A stretch of DNA of 64,000 nt from assembly GCA_028551475.1 (NCBI GenBank), contig CM052356.1, positions 8,459,884 to 8,523,883 of the forward strand, written 5' to 3'. A program made the translations under genes and the position numbers. Shown here in pieces: positions 34,511 to 51,424 of the stretch (its first letter is position 1; the number at the start of each line of letters is the position of its first letter). The notes beneath the pieces are model-generated. The model was not told where the DNA came from and searched no databases. It was given only the letters and a program-made list of their open reading frames with translations. Origin of the DNA: Casuarina equisetifolia (lineage: Eukaryota; Streptophyta; Magnoliopsida; Fagales; Casuarinaceae).

Positions 34511-37342
34511 TCATTTGTCTATCAAGATCACACACCTAAGACACTTTCCTTCAATAAGTAAATCAAAAGCTTTGTTGATGTCCTCGAACTGTACCTCATG
34601 CGTGACAAATTCATCCAACTGCAGTTCCTGATGGTCATTAGCAGAAGAAAAATTAGAAACATCTGAGAAAACTATATAGTCTATGTAAACGGTTTTCAGA
34701 ACAGAATGCTACCAGAAACGAAACAGGAACTGTTAATCACCTTGTCCATGTATCGTTTAAGGAGGACAGGGATGTCAGATTTAGCTTTGATTCCTCCAAA
34801 TATGGATCCCATGATGCTTTTGCCCCCTCCATGAAGAATATCGTGAAAGCCGAGGCCTAATTCTGACCCTGGCTGGGCGGCTCCTATTATTACAGTTTTT
34901 CCCCAACCCTGAAGGCAATCAAAAAGAAGATTATATAGGGCTCCCTCGGTTCATCTAGATTTAGATTTGAGACTCATTCTGGTCTTGTTATATGTTAATT
35001 CATGGAAGGAAACCCGAAGGTACAATTAATCTATGAAGCAGAGCACATAATTGAATAGACAAGTTAAAAGAGAATAGAAAGACATTCGACAAAATATATT
35101 GTGGATGTGTATGTAAAGGATGGAGACAGACATTTCGGCAGCAATAATATGCTTCTTTCACGATGGATGCTGATCCAATGCATTCAAAGCAATAGTCTGC
35201 GCCACCACCAGTCATCTCATTGATCACCTGCACAATGGATTAAAAACAGATGGATGTAAGTTTCTTCATCCTAACTTTCCCCCCTTCCACCGCCCTTTCC
35301 CCACTCCTCTAAACGCAGGGTAAAATGTGGAACTCATAAGGTAGAAGCCCATGCCACCAAAAGCAAAATCACTTCCAAGCTAATAACAGCTAATAATTAG
35401 CATATAGGTTAAGAGGAAGACCTGGCTCACAGATTTATCTCCATAGTTTCCAACATTGACAAAGTCTGTTACTCCAAATTTTTTTCCTGTTTTAACATCA
35501 GAGGAACAACATCATGTTCCTCAAAAAAGAAAGTGGTGTCTGTTTTTTTATTAAGAAGATTTCAGCATTTCATATTTCCCAAAAAAGAATTACCCCCATG
35601 TAGAATATACGTACCCATTTCGTATTTATCCGGGTTAAGATCTACACCGATAATTCTAGAGGCCCCCCGGAGTCTAGATCCCTCAGCAACCTTGACAATC
35701 AATTAAAAGCCATAAGCTTCTCTCTAAGCGATTAAGTCAAAGAAGAACATAAGACAATAATTATGATAAGTTCCGCAGGTTCGTACCGCTAATCCAATAG
35801 ACCCCAGCCCAAAGATAGCAACAGTTGACCCTGACTCCACAGCTGCTGTTTTCCAAGCAGCGCCAACGCCTAGAAGCCAAGATGTCAATGTTTTCTGAGT
35901 CTAACTTGAGCTTCCTACCAAAGCTAAAATGCAGCTCGAAATATGTTTCCAAAAGATACAATGGAGAAGGGAAATGTGAAAGGCCAGCTTTCAAGCTTAT
36001 ATGCTGCACGTCCTCACATATGATTCTTTTATTTTATTTTTTGGTGGCTCAAGTTGATGCTGCATCAAGCCAAGTGCGCCAAATTACCTGTTGAAATTCC
36101 GCAGCTGAGAAGGCACGCCCTGGTTGGAGGGATTGAGGGATTAACCTTTGTTAAATGGGCAACGTCTACCACTGTATACTCACTGAAGCTCGACACAAAC
36201 ATGAAATGATATATAACGTCTCCATTGAGGTTTGTGAATCTGCTGGTATCGTATCTAGGCGTCCATGGAGACATTCTGAAAGGGAGTTTAGAACAGACGT
36301 TGCTCTTCTTTGATCTACATTCTTCACAATCTCCACAATCTGAGACGAACGTAGGGATGACAGTATCTCCTACGGCTACTTCATCCACACCCTCCCCCAC
36401 GCTTTCCACAACCCTACCAACCAAAAAGGACAAAATTATTGTAAATCATCACCACAAAAACCAGAGTATTTCATGGCACATGAGAGAAGCAGGAGCTTAA
36501 GGCAACCAGACGCGATTGAAAGGCGTAAACAACGAAGAATATGAACATCCAAGTATCATCTTAGGATACTCGTCATGCAAAAGTTCAGCACAAAACTTTG
36601 TAATAACGAACTAGGACGAAGAACAAAAAGACACCTTCATCTTCAGCTTTCAAAACACGGGTAATGGCAATATTATCAAAGAGGTCTAGTAAGATATGTG
36701 AATGTCCACAGAATAAAAAGAAAAAGTAATAACCAATCGACAAATATGTTGCACTAACCCGATTGCTTCATGACCTAAAATTCTCGGAAACATTCCGGTA
36801 GGACCCTTCAAACACGAAAAGTTATCAGATTAGTGTCAACAGATATCGTAAGTCTATTACTGAAGATGTTAGAAGCTTGAGTTCCAGAAGGAGTTATGTT
36901 TTTCTAGAACAACCTTCATTTTCCACTCGCTTATATCGGTGTGACAGAGGGAGCTGCATATGATTCGAATCCGAACCTCACGAGGCATTGGCGGTGCCAC
37001 CATGATCTCCTCAATCACTAGAGGCTCACCTGCTGCACGACTGACCGCAGCTACAATCAATGGAACATGAATAAATCAGGATCAGATGCATATTGAAAAG
37101 CATTTGGTGATTGTTCTTAGAAGCTTTCTGTTTTCAGAACCGTGCCAAAAGTCCAATTAAACATGTTTCTAAGAACCGTTGTGAAGAGATTAATGTCGGA
37201 AAAACAATCTTTCTCAAAACAACGTCCTCGTAAACATAAATTTCTAAACAAAATTAAAAAGACATTTTTCAAGACCATCCCACGAGGTACCTCTACACCG
37301 AATGGGCTTCCCTTCAGTCGACAATGACATTTTCTCCCCCAT
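34511..37342 (-). CDS. Zinc alcohol dehydrogenase-like protein, copy A
   Basis: Ten exons on the minus strand: 37342-37291, 37050-36914, 36805-36759, 36413-36088, 35869-35787, 35690-35615, 35486-35422, 35227-35132, 34908-34741 and 34627-34511. They give 388 residues. It is a medium-chain dehydrogenase of the plant alcohol dehydrogenase-like group. Catalytic zinc ligands are Cys53 in CHTD, His75 in GHEAIG and the Cys of LLSCG near 183. The structural zinc loop is CGDCEEC plus a later Cys (105-119). The Rossmann motif GLGSIG is at 208-213, and Asp near 232 favours NAD. Plant relatives are cytosolic; their substrates are poorly known. Copy B, upstream in the transcription direction, shares every intron position. 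Confidence 0.9.
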
Positions 37343-38317
37343 TCTGTCAAGAATCTCTGTCTCTGTCCCTCGCTTATATGTCTCTCTGTCACGAAATGGG
37401 AACGGGCTTCTCGTGAGACGTAGTTGTTGGTGGTTCCGAAATGTTATTTATATGGTGGTCGGACAGACGGTTGCCCAACGAACGCGACAGTCTCTTCGTG
37501 AAGGATAGGATTATTTTTAGTCACAGTTCAGCTGGTTTAGCTGGTTTCGGGAACAAACATTACCATGAATAGATTTTAACATGCCTCTGGATTAGTTTGT
37601 AGTGTCATAGACTCTGTTAGAATCCACGAAATCCACACACTCTACCAGATCAGCATGTTGCCCACCATGTCTGCTACGTCAGTGCCAACTCAGTCCTAGC
37701 ACATCGGCTCTAGCACTACGTCAGCACCCGACCCAAGAGGCCTTGCACGACCATCTACTCACCCACGAGGGTCGAAAAGACATCTAAGGCACCCCCAATA
37801 TACTTATTTTTTTTTCTTTTAATTAAATAGGGCGGTGTCATTTATATTTGCATTAACTAAAAAGGAACAAACCATATAGAAATGTTTATCAGTTGAGTCG
37901 AAGTGCTGGCATTTATTATAATTTTATCAGCTCTTCTTCTGAACCAAATATTAGAGCATACTAGTACATGTCCTTAATGAAGGACGAAGCCAGGCTCCTT
38001 TGGTGTTTTCCGTTTACACGGTTGCTTGTCCAGCGTTCAATTTTACACCACTCTTGCAAGAAGAAAATAGGAAGAGCTGTTGAATGAATAACATATGCAG
38101 AAAACATGTTGACTGCTATAATTCGATCAAACATTGATACTTGAACATTGATTGATTAGAATAAAGCAGTGTTTTTGAAAAAAAGAAAAAAAAAAAAGTT
38201 GCTTATGAAAGGTAGCAAACTCCATCGTAAATCAAGAGTTTTATTGTTGTTGATGCAGACGCCTCCGCATCAGCTGTCATGGATCCTTCACCATTGTCCA
38301 ACTCCATAGGAGCTTGG
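37343..38317. other. Spacer and promoter of ADH-like copy A
   Basis: It lies between the start of copy A and the end of copy B, both minus strand. A minus-strand TATAAATA at 37452-37445 is about 100 bases before the ATG of copy A. No other gene is visible. Confidence 0.6.
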
Positions 38318-42549
<4,232 letters not shown>

Positions 42550-42555
42550 CGCTAC

Positions 42556-42602
42556 CTCCTCCCTCTCTCTCTCCCTCCTCTCTCTCTCTCTCTCTTCTCT
42601 GT
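42556..42602. repeat. CT-rich microsatellite in the leader of ADH-like copy B
   Basis: Nearly pure C/T sequence on the plus strand, GA-rich in the transcript, just before the initiator ATG. Such GA-rich leaders are common in plant genes. Confidence 0.85.
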
Positions 42603-42637
42603 ATCTCCCTCCCTGTCTCTATCGTACTCTTTCACAC

Positions 42638-42645
42638 TTTTATAA
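42638..42645 (-). promoter_or_regulatory. Putative TATA box of ADH-like copy B
   Basis: TTATAAAA on the minus strand lies about 90 bases before the ATG at 42549, with usual plant spacing. Confidence 0.55.
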
Positions 42646-42649
42646 TCTA

Positions 42650-45200
42650 CAACCAATGGAGGCGGATTGGTTAACGTTACGAAGGGTCATAGACGTGAGA
42701 TTAGAAAGATAAAATTAAAAACAAAAAAAGGGGGGATCTAGATCCTTTGACTGGATAACCAACATGATTTTTCCTGTCACCGCCACCGTAGACCGTGGAA
42801 ATTGTTGTTTTCCCGTCACAGCCAGTCAAAAAGAGGCGCGAGGCGCGGGAGAAATTAGAGAACTCCAAGGAGGCTCATTTGCCGTCCAACAGCAGTATCT
42901 TCCGTCATTGGCGATATACGATAATATAATCTTAAACTTAGCTGTACAGGAGTCGTTGAAGTCCATGTCAAATGCCATATTTTCTTACTCAAAAAGATGA
43001 ATCGGAGACATATTTCATCGGGAAGGCAATGTTGGGTCATTTGAATATTTTGTGGAATAAGCAAATAGACCCTACGGCACTGTTTTATGAACCCAAAAGA
43101 TGTTCTCGAGAGTTAATGAAAGGTTTCGAAAACCAAAATGATTAGTTCTCGGATTGCGTAATCATCCCAAAATGTGGTTTCTTACATTGCCAGGCATATT
43201 GATGCAACTCCCATTGCCGAAGCATATAAATGAAGAGAAAGTTCAGACTCAAATATGGCATAGAGCTTTCCCATTCACATCATTGTTGCAGAGCAGCAGC
43301 AGGTGCTAACCAGAGATGTTACTTGTTGTGAAGATATGCCATATAGGAAGGAAGTTACCTCAAGCCGTCATCATAAATCTGGAAGAACAGTAACGTAAAT
43401 AAGATTAGCTTTTACGAAAATTAAAGATGAGACCTTCTTTTGGCATTGGCTGGACAATGACATATTAATACAACTAGGCTGGTACTATTTGCTTGCTAGC
43501 CTGGCAAGCATCTTTCAACAAATTTTATTAATAATAGCTTGAATCTGGACCCCACCAACTGCTACTGCCATTGTTGTTGGAGCCACTGCCGATGGAGACC
43601 CAACTCAAAAGTAAGGATTGTCTTGCCAACAGGAGAAGCCGATTCACACGAGGCACGAAGGGTTAGGTGGACAAACTCTTCCCGTAGCCGGCGATGTGGT
43701 CCCACGACCGATGCTGATGAGATGCAGGAAGTTCACTTGTTACAATCATACATTGAATTTTGCATCTTCCTGTATGAACTGAATAGAAAAGAATATTATA
43801 GGGGGTAGAGGAACCCTATTTAAATAATACCGACGTGATGCGTTTGTTTTGACCGCCATTCAAGTCACCAGATTCTTTTTTAGCTAAGTTAGGCTGCGGC
43901 TAAGACTTGCTTATTCAAGCTGCATTTCTCATGATCCACGAAAAGACAGTTCAAAAGAGTTGACGACTTCGTATTACGCTTGTCAACTAACCATTCTACC
44001 GAATCCTATCCATGGCCTCAGTTCAAAGCCACGCTATGATGACTTTTAATTCTGACTTACCGTGTTAATCACTGTTGTCGAAATAGACACCTTTAGAAAG
44101 CATGCTTGGGGCCAAAAGGATCATAACAAAACTGTTTAGAGAAGAAGACCTTTTCTTATTCAATACCGGTGCAACCAATTGCTGCTACTACGCCATGAAA
44201 GTAAACTGAGAACATATATGGTAAAGGTAGTTAAGTCTCTCATATGTACATTAAAGCATGAATAAATCTGATTCACAAGATTCTCGAGTACCCGTCCAAG
44301 CTAGCAAAAGCATGCCTACTTGCGGAGCACGAGCTTTTCACCCAAGATTAAAGACAGATAAACCTGCATAGTAGTCTCGTAAAAATGTTGGAAGACTTAG
44401 CGCGGAAGGTTCTTAAAATAAGCAAATCTAACAAGATGGAATATATTCTTGAATGGTTTTGCCCTCAATCTCGATTTTTACATAAACGAATCAGACGGTG
44501 TCGCACTTGAACGACAACGAATATCGAGATATATATTTCCAATCAAACTTGTAATAAATTATAGAAAAATGAAAATTATTAAACTTAAAACCTTAAGTAA
44601 TAAAGTGAAGAAGCACATCTCTTTGTAAACTATTATTTTGTAGTATTATATTGTCATATGAAACTTAATTTGGCCCCTCCGACATGAGCATAAAAATACA
44701 TTTTTTATCTTTAGGAGTAAAGGGGAGTCACCCTTGAACTTGGGTAATATATCATGTCAAAAATTAAAAATAAAATAAAATTGTATCCGCTTGAAATCCT
44801 AAAACATTAAGTGAAGAAATACATTTTTTTACAAACTTTTCTTCCAAGCTATTATATTTTCACATGGGAAGTAGCAAAACTCCAATAGTTTTCTTTGATT
44901 CAGCATACACAAAGACAAGTTTATTAGACATGAACATAGTATGACCAATAGCTTGCTGGTAAAGAATTCCAAAAAAGAAACCCAAGAAAATCTAGCTTTT
45001 TCGTGTGAAAAATTAAACCAAGAATTCATAGAAGTAGTATCTAGTTTATTTCAAGTTCAAACGGCTAATCGGTGTGTTACCAAGTTAAGATAACAAGATT
45101 ATGCTTTAGTTATCAATTATAACTTTCGATTAAGTAAAGCCTGACCATCCTTGAAGTTGCTTGTTTAGTAGTAACTCGTAGATTTAACGCTCCTGCACAT
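42650..45200. other. Intergenic transition to the repeat-rich right arm
   Basis: No supported gene. Two related blocks at about 44580-44660 and 44800-44880 share CCTTAAGTAATAAAGTGAAGAA-like and ACATTAAGTGAAGAAATACA-like sequence, suggesting a diverged dispersed repeat. Similar wording is also present near 22750-22850. Confidence 0.5.
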
Positions 45201-45204
45201 AATA

Positions 45205-45895
45205 GCTTGGTATCAAAGTTGAGCATAGAGGAAGTACATTTATGAAAGAACAAAACTAAGATGAATTATAAGTTTGCTAAAGTAATGGTGCATATGCAAC
45301 AAATGATGGCAATCACATATACAAACATTGACAACATAAGTGCCAAGCAAGAGGGTGAAGCGAGTTAAATGGCACATTCAGGTGAGGGTGGAAATGGTTC
45401 CAATGGGTTAGGGGTGATTAAACAATTTCTCAAAATATGAAAGGGAGAGATGATATGACTAGGTAGATCAATCAAGCTAACCAATTCTTTGATTATAATC
45501 AAACCTTAAGGAAGGAAAAGGTTGCTCTAGCATCATGGAACTTAGAAAAGGACGTTCACATTTGGTTTCAATTGATGAAAGACAAGCATGAAGGTGATCA
45601 ACTCTCTTAGAAGCAATTAATATAAGAATTGATTTAGCAATATGGCTCCATAAGGTTCTAATACTTTTTTGGAGACTTCACTTAAGTTATGTCACATAGG
45701 AAGTGTAAATGATTATCAAACCCAATTTGCATGTTTATGGCTAAAGGTCGGATGGTTATCCTCTAAACAACAAGTGAGTTGTTTTGTAAAAGGCCTTACA
45801 GAAAGGATTAGGGTGGATTTAGAAACTTGTAAGCTTGCATCTTTATCATCTACCATTGTACTAACCTATCTATACAGCTAGAAGAGAGAACATAT
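45205..45895 (+). mobile_element. Ty3-gypsy gag fragment with tRNA-Met primer site
   Basis: TTGGTATCAAAG at about 45208 matches a plant tRNA-Met primer site. Downstream, shifted frames read ALASWNLEKDVHIWFQLMK, then GSVNDYQTQFACLWLKVG and QQVSCFVKGLTERIRVDLE, the Retrotrans_gag pattern. The frame breaks just before the copia block at about 45990, so pol is missing. Confidence 0.75.
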
Positions 45896-45989
45896 TTAGG
45901 TGAAAATGAAGTTAAGGACTTTACTACCACTTCCTATTGCATATTGAAAAAGATTCTTACCTAGAAGAAGAGAATGCGTAACACCTTAA

Positions 45990-46690
45990 TCTATCATTAC
46001 AAGAAAAATAATAACAAGAAATAAAACGCAAACTAAGATGGACTTTATTTAATTATTTATAACAAAATATCTCAAGGTTTTTCCCATGAGAAAAGCAAGC
46101 ATATGGTTGGCATATATATATATAGTCATAAGCCCTTACACACAACATAATAAAATACTATTTTAAGTTATATGACCATTAAGAAATAAAATTTTCTTTG
46201 GATGACTAGTTAATTTTTCCTCATTCTTCATGGCTAATTCTTCTTTTTCACGGTTTTCCATTTGATGTGCCACCTTCCTTTGACTTGCTAGTGTTACCAA
46301 TCTAAACGATGCTACATTTTTCTTCCTTGTTTTATACGTGCATAGGCAGTGGTGCACCAACCCTCAAAATAGCTTACGTTGACATTTCTCCTGGAGAATA
46401 GGACCTAAATTTTTTAAAGGTTGACTTATGTCCCACTTGATTTGTGAATCCTTCCAAGTTGACTGGCTTGTATTAAGGGTGTGGTGCATGTAAAGAGTTG
46501 TTAGTTAGCTTCACATTCATAATAGGTAGTGCAAGAGATTTTAGCAATAGCTTTAATGCAGGTTCTCCTTTCTCCTCAATGTCTCTCCTTGCTACTTCTA
46601 CCTCATCAATCGATAGCCCTACCACTTCAACACTGCCCATAAAATTGATGGTGTAACACCGATTTTGTTTCAAAGTTCTTTAAACCTATA
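45990..46690 (-). mobile_element. Copia LTR and RNase H tail, left copy
   Basis: It aligns with 57353-58143; for example TATGACCATTAAGAAATAAAATTTTC pairs with TATGACCATGAAGAAATAAA and its continuation. At its right end the minus strand encodes a short RNase H tail (TKPLLKYRFKEL). I infer an LTR plus the 3' end of a minus-strand copia element; the exact LTR start is not certain. Confidence 0.65.
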
Positions 46691-47891
46691 TTTTAGTAAG
46701 GGCTTTGTGAGTTCTTCAAAAGGAGATTTCTTGTTTAAAACTAAAGAAAGTAACCTATTTATAAGGTACATTGTAGTCCATAACGCTTCTACCGGTACTT
46801 TCATGAGATTTGCTCTTCCTAGTTTAACTACATGTCAATGTTTCTTTCTACTAGATTGTTCTATTACAATGTGTAAGGACATAATAGTTATCTTAATATT
46901 CTAGTTCCTTACTAGTGTATTCTCCTTCATTTTCAAATTGTAAGATTTTAACTTTAGTATCAAATTGTCGTTCTATTATAATTTTGGAATCAACAAAAAT
47001 TCAATAAAAATCTAGTTTTCTTTCTAAAAGAAATAACCAAGCAAATCTAGTGCATTCATCAACAAAAATAATATAATATAAGAAATTTTAGTAGGATCTT
47101 TCTGGAAAAGGTTCTTATAAATCACTATGTATCTTTTCTAAAGTTGTTAGCAATTTATGTAAGGAGAAATTAAAAGGTAATAAATGAATTTTATTTTCTA
47201 TACAAATATTACAATACTAAGGCATTTCTCCCTTCAAAAGTATTAATAGTTTGTTGTATAAGTCCTTCAAAATTTGTAGCCTTGAATATCCAAGCCTTTT
47301 ATGCCTAGTACTACCACATACCTTTTATTGATGTAGAGAGAGGTAGGCTTGAATTCATTTTCTAGGTAGTACATAGATATCCCCTCATTTTGTTCCTTTT
47401 AAAAGGTTCTCCTAGGTGGTCAGATCCTTAACAATAAAGGAATTTTTGTCAACAATAACCAAACCATTATTGTCTTATATTAAATATAAATATAGATAAT
47501 AAACTTTGTTATTTTCTAAGAGCTACTAAGATAGAATTTAACCTCAATTTTCCTTGGTCGATGTTAGTGAATCTTAAATTTCTATAACTTCTAAAGGTTC
47601 CATGTCCACCTTTGTTACCTTGTTAAGCAATGAATGCTAATTTTTCATTTGCTATAGATGTTGAACTCTTTTGATATTTGATATAATGTGACATATGCTA
47701 GAAGTTGTGAGATTATAGTACTAAATTAGGAATAAGAGGACAAAATATGGTAGTTTTGAATGATTCATAACTTTTACTGAGACTTAGTAAGAGTTGGAAG
47801 GTTTTTGCAGAGTTAGAAATTGGTTTACCAATTGAACTTAACTAATTTAGTATACCTTTGAATTTAGTAAGGAAAGTTACAGAGGTTTTAC
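46691..47891 (-). pseudogene. Minus-strand copia integrase and pre-integrase remnant
   Basis: The minus strand reads an integrase core (VDECTRFAWLFLLERK near 47050), preceded by a pre-integrase RLG block near 47290 and followed by VEALWTTMYLINRLL near 46760, typical of copia integrase C-termini. Reverse transcriptase is absent: integrase sequence joins directly to the RNase H tail at about 46690. Many stops are present. Confidence 0.7.
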
Positions 47892-47896
47892 CTTCC
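47892..47896. repeat. Target-site duplication of the Athila-type element, left copy (CTTCC)
   Basis: It equals 56928-56932 directly after the 3' LTR, fixing both borders and showing insertion into the minus-strand copia sequence. Confidence 0.9.
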
Positions 47897-49300
47897 TGAT
47901 AACTCTATTTTTATAGAGTTATTTTGACTATTGTAGGATATAAATAATACAAGTTTTATAAGATAATATTTAAGTTTTGATATATTTATGTAAATTGGTG
48001 TTATTTATGCAGCAAACCCCAAAAGAGCAAAAGAAATAAAGGAATAGAAAGTTACAAAAAGGCACGTGAAGAAGACAAGGAAAGAAAAAGAAGTCAAAAG
48101 AAGAAAAGAGGAGGCAACGTGTAAAGTGGCAAAAGAGGAGGAAAAGGACAAAAAAGGACAAGAAAGGAAATAAAGGAAAAGGGGCAAAAAAGTGAATTAC
48201 TAAGGGAGAATCTTAGGGCATGCGTCCCAAGATAGCATAAAAAGGCAAAGGAACTTGAATTAAAAAGGGAGAAGGCACTGCACAAGAGAGAAGAGAGAGA
48301 AAAGAAGAAGAAGCCACGTGTTGCCGCCGAAACCAATCAAGGGAGAGAGAAAAATTGAGAGAAGAAAGAGAAAACCAAGAAAGAAAAAGAGAAATATAGA
48401 CGTGAAAGCTTCCCTCTACTTCTTATCATTCTTGAATTGTAGGAATTCTGTAAAGAATTCTTAAAGAAAAGACAGTGTGGTGACAACTTTCCTGTTTTTT
48501 TATTTAAGATGTTTTGCTTAATTTCTACTATTGCTTTGGTTTGTTATTTTATTATGTTCTAAACTTCTTTGTTAGAGCGAAGATGTAGCTTAACTATGAT
48601 GATGTGAATTTTATAAGTTTTTATGTTTTGCAAGATATTTTATTTATGTGAGTTATATATTATTATGCTTAATGCTTTTAAATGATTGGCCACCACTTGA
48701 ATGATTTGATGTGCATATTTGAGACTGAGATGTAATAATATGCAATTGCTTCTTATAATATATAACCATGAATTAAATGTGGATAGACATATATCATGTT
48801 ATTTGTGTGACTTTCGGTGATAAGATAATCGAAAGATTTATTGTAAACCAGGAATATTCACAAATCCTAATGCATTTGGTTTGTTTCAATTCACATATAG
48901 AGATATAGTGAATTAATAAACTAAATAGGTTTATTATACATAGACATAGGATAGTAAATAAATTAGAAAGTTCCGCCATCACATAGGTAATATCATTCTT
49001 GTAGGCATAAACTATGAAAATTCATATCTAGTAGTTATGGTGAAATCGGAAGCTCTAACATGTTTCTCATCTTGATTTTTCTTACTTGGATTCAATTTTA
49101 ATTAGTCTTGAGTTTTCGTTTTGAAAGTTTAAATTTTAATTCATCATCAACAATATTTTGATTTGCTAGATAAATTTTAGGATTAATTCATCATTAATAC
49201 TTAATTAGTTTAGTATTCACCAATCTTCGTGGGACGATACTTTTCTTATCATTATATTACTTGTTCGACATGTTCACTTGCATTTAAAATTCACCGAACA
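47897..49300 (+). repeat. 5' LTR of the Athila-type element
   Basis: Starts TGATAACTC and ends CCGAACA. About 48010-48400 is strongly purine-rich on the plus strand, which creates long but meaningless hydrophobic frames on the minus strand. Confidence 0.93.
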
Positions 49301-49306
49301 AGTTTT

Positions 49307-49324
49307 TGGCGCCGTTGCCGGGGA
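49307..49324 (+). other. Primer binding site (tRNA-Asp)
   Basis: TGGCGCCGTTGCCGGGGA is complementary to the CCA-ended 3' terminus of plant tRNA-Asp and lies six bases after the 5' LTR. Confidence 0.85.
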
Positions 49325-49529
49325 TTAGTTGTTTTACTACTCGTTAATATTAATACCGAATAATTCTAAGTTTAATCTAGTTTTTATTTTCTTTAAAAAA
49401 AATGATTTTTTTTGTTTTGTTAGATTTTATTTTTGCTCTGCTTTATTATTTTTATTTTTAAATTAAAAAAATTAATTAAAAAAAATCAATCATTTTTTTT
49501 TAGTTGCTACTTTTCAGGATTGTTACAGA

Positions 49530-50500
49530 CGTGCATGACCCGTAACCAAAGAGAACAACTTGTTAATCTTGACCCAGAAATTGAACGCACAGTTAGAAAG
49601 CAACGAAGGAAGCTAAGAGAACAAAGAAGTGAAGCTACAAAAATGGCAGAGAATGATGATCCACATGCTCACATTGATGCTTTTCTTGAAATCTGTGACA
49701 TGATTAAATACAATGAAGTCACAGATGATGCTCTTAAATTAAGGCTATTCCCATTTTCTTTAAGAGACAAAGCTAAAAGTTGGCTTTCTTCTCTTCCTGC
49801 AGGATCAATTACAACATGAGATGATTTGGCTCAAAAATTTCTTAGTAAGTTCTTTCCTCCAGCAAAATCTGCAAAAATGCGTAACGATATTACCGCTTTT
49901 ATGCAGATGGATAATGAATCATTGTATGAAGCTTGGGAAAGATTCAAGGAGCTTTTAAGAAAATGTCCACAACATGGACTACCCATATGGTTACAAGTAC
50001 AAACTTTCTATAATGGGTCTAGTACAAATCTTTGTTTTATACTTGATGCAGCTGCATGAGGGGCTTTGAACAATAAGACACCAGAAGAAGCATATGATCT
50101 TTTGGAGGAAATGGCAAATAATAGTTATCAATGGCCTACTGAAAGGTCACCAGTAAGGAAAGCTAGTGGAATTCATGAAGTAGATGCTTACACTGCAATG
50201 TATGCACAAATTGAAAAACTCAACAAGAAAATAGATAACTTGAGTGCTCCAGTCATGAGGATTCAGAACATATTATGTGATCATTGTGGTGGAGGACATG
50301 CAAGCATAAAGTGCCAAGTAGGTAACACCTTTGCACATGGTAGCAAAGATGCTAATTATGTTGGAAATTCAAGTAGGCCACAAAATAATCCATACTCCAA
50401 CACTTACAATCCGGGATGGCATAACCACCCAAATTTTTCATGGAGTAATTCTAATGCAATGAGGCCACCACCAGGGTTCATGCAACCATAAGAAATGAAG
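49530..50500 (+). pseudogene. Athila-type gag, interrupted by stops
   Basis: One reading frame runs through MTRNQREQLVNLDPEIERT, an RLFPFSLRDKAKSWL gag core and a zinc-knuckle-like CDHCGGGHASIKC near 50278. Three in-frame stops, at 49817, 50057 and 50489, break it. The first fits a Trp TGG-to-TGA change and the third a Gln CAA-to-TAA change. Confidence 0.88.
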
Positions 50501-51421
50501 CCTAACTTAGAGGAAATGGTTGCCAAGATGTTACAGAACAACGAAACAAGAATGCAAAACCAAGAAGCTTCAATTCGAAATTTAGAGGTGCAAATAGGTC
50601 AGTTGGCTAATATGATTTCTGGAAGACAACAAGGTTCATTGCCAAGTAGCACAGAGAAGAATCCTATAGAAGATGCAAAGGTAATAACCTTGAGAAATGG
50701 CAAACAAGTGGGAAAAGATAACGTTGAGAAGGAAAATGTCAGGGATAAGGAAGATGATGTTAGCACGCAGCCTAAGGAGGCAACCAAGAGGACATTATTC
50801 CCTGATAATCCCAAGCCTTATGTGCCTCCAGTTCCATTTCCTCAGAGACTCCAGCAACATAAAATAGATAAGCAGTTTTCTAAATTTCTTGATGTATTTA
50901 AAAAATTGCATATTAACATTCATTTTGTAGATGCATTAGCTCAAATGCCCAGTTATGCAAAATTTCTTAAGGAGATATTGAAAAACAAAAGGAAGCTGGA
51001 AGAGTATGAAACTGTGAAGCTAACTGAAGAATGCTCAGCTATCTTACAAAACAAACTGCCTCCAAAATTAAAAGATCCAAGGAGTTTTACAATTCCTTGT
51101 ACTATTGGAGATTCTCACTTTGATAAGGCATTATGTGATTTAGGAGCTAGTATTAATCTAATGCCTTTTTCTGTTTTTAGGAAATTAGGATTGGGTGAAG
51201 TGAAGCCAACCACAGTGTCCCTACAATTGGCTGATCGATCAATTAAATATCCAAGGGGCATTGTAGAAAATGTATTGGTAAAAGTTGACAAATTCATTTT
51301 TCCTGCAGATTTTATAGTACTTGACATGGAGGAGGACTTTGAGGTACCACTTATCTTAGGTCGACATTTTCTAGCAACAGGAAGAGCTTTGATTGATGTA
51401 CAACAAGGGAAGTTAATTTAA
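50500..51421 (+). pseudogene. Athila-type gag C-terminus and protease
   Basis: After a coiled region, the retropepsin reads CDLGASINLMPFSVFRKLG near 51130 and ends with LILGRHFLATGRALIDV. A single-base deletion near 51420 shifts the frame into pol. Confidence 0.85.
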
Positions 51422-51424
51422 GAG

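Noticed and set aside
43539-43808. 89-codon frame with Cys, Trp and His residues
   Set aside because: The residues do not match any zinc-finger spacing and the frame lacks relatives I recognise.
48005-48336. Hydrophobic minus-strand frames rich in F, L and S, repeated at 55595-55961
   Set aside because: They are the reverse complement of the purine-rich LTR block; their hydrophobicity is a composition effect and both copies lie inside LTRs.
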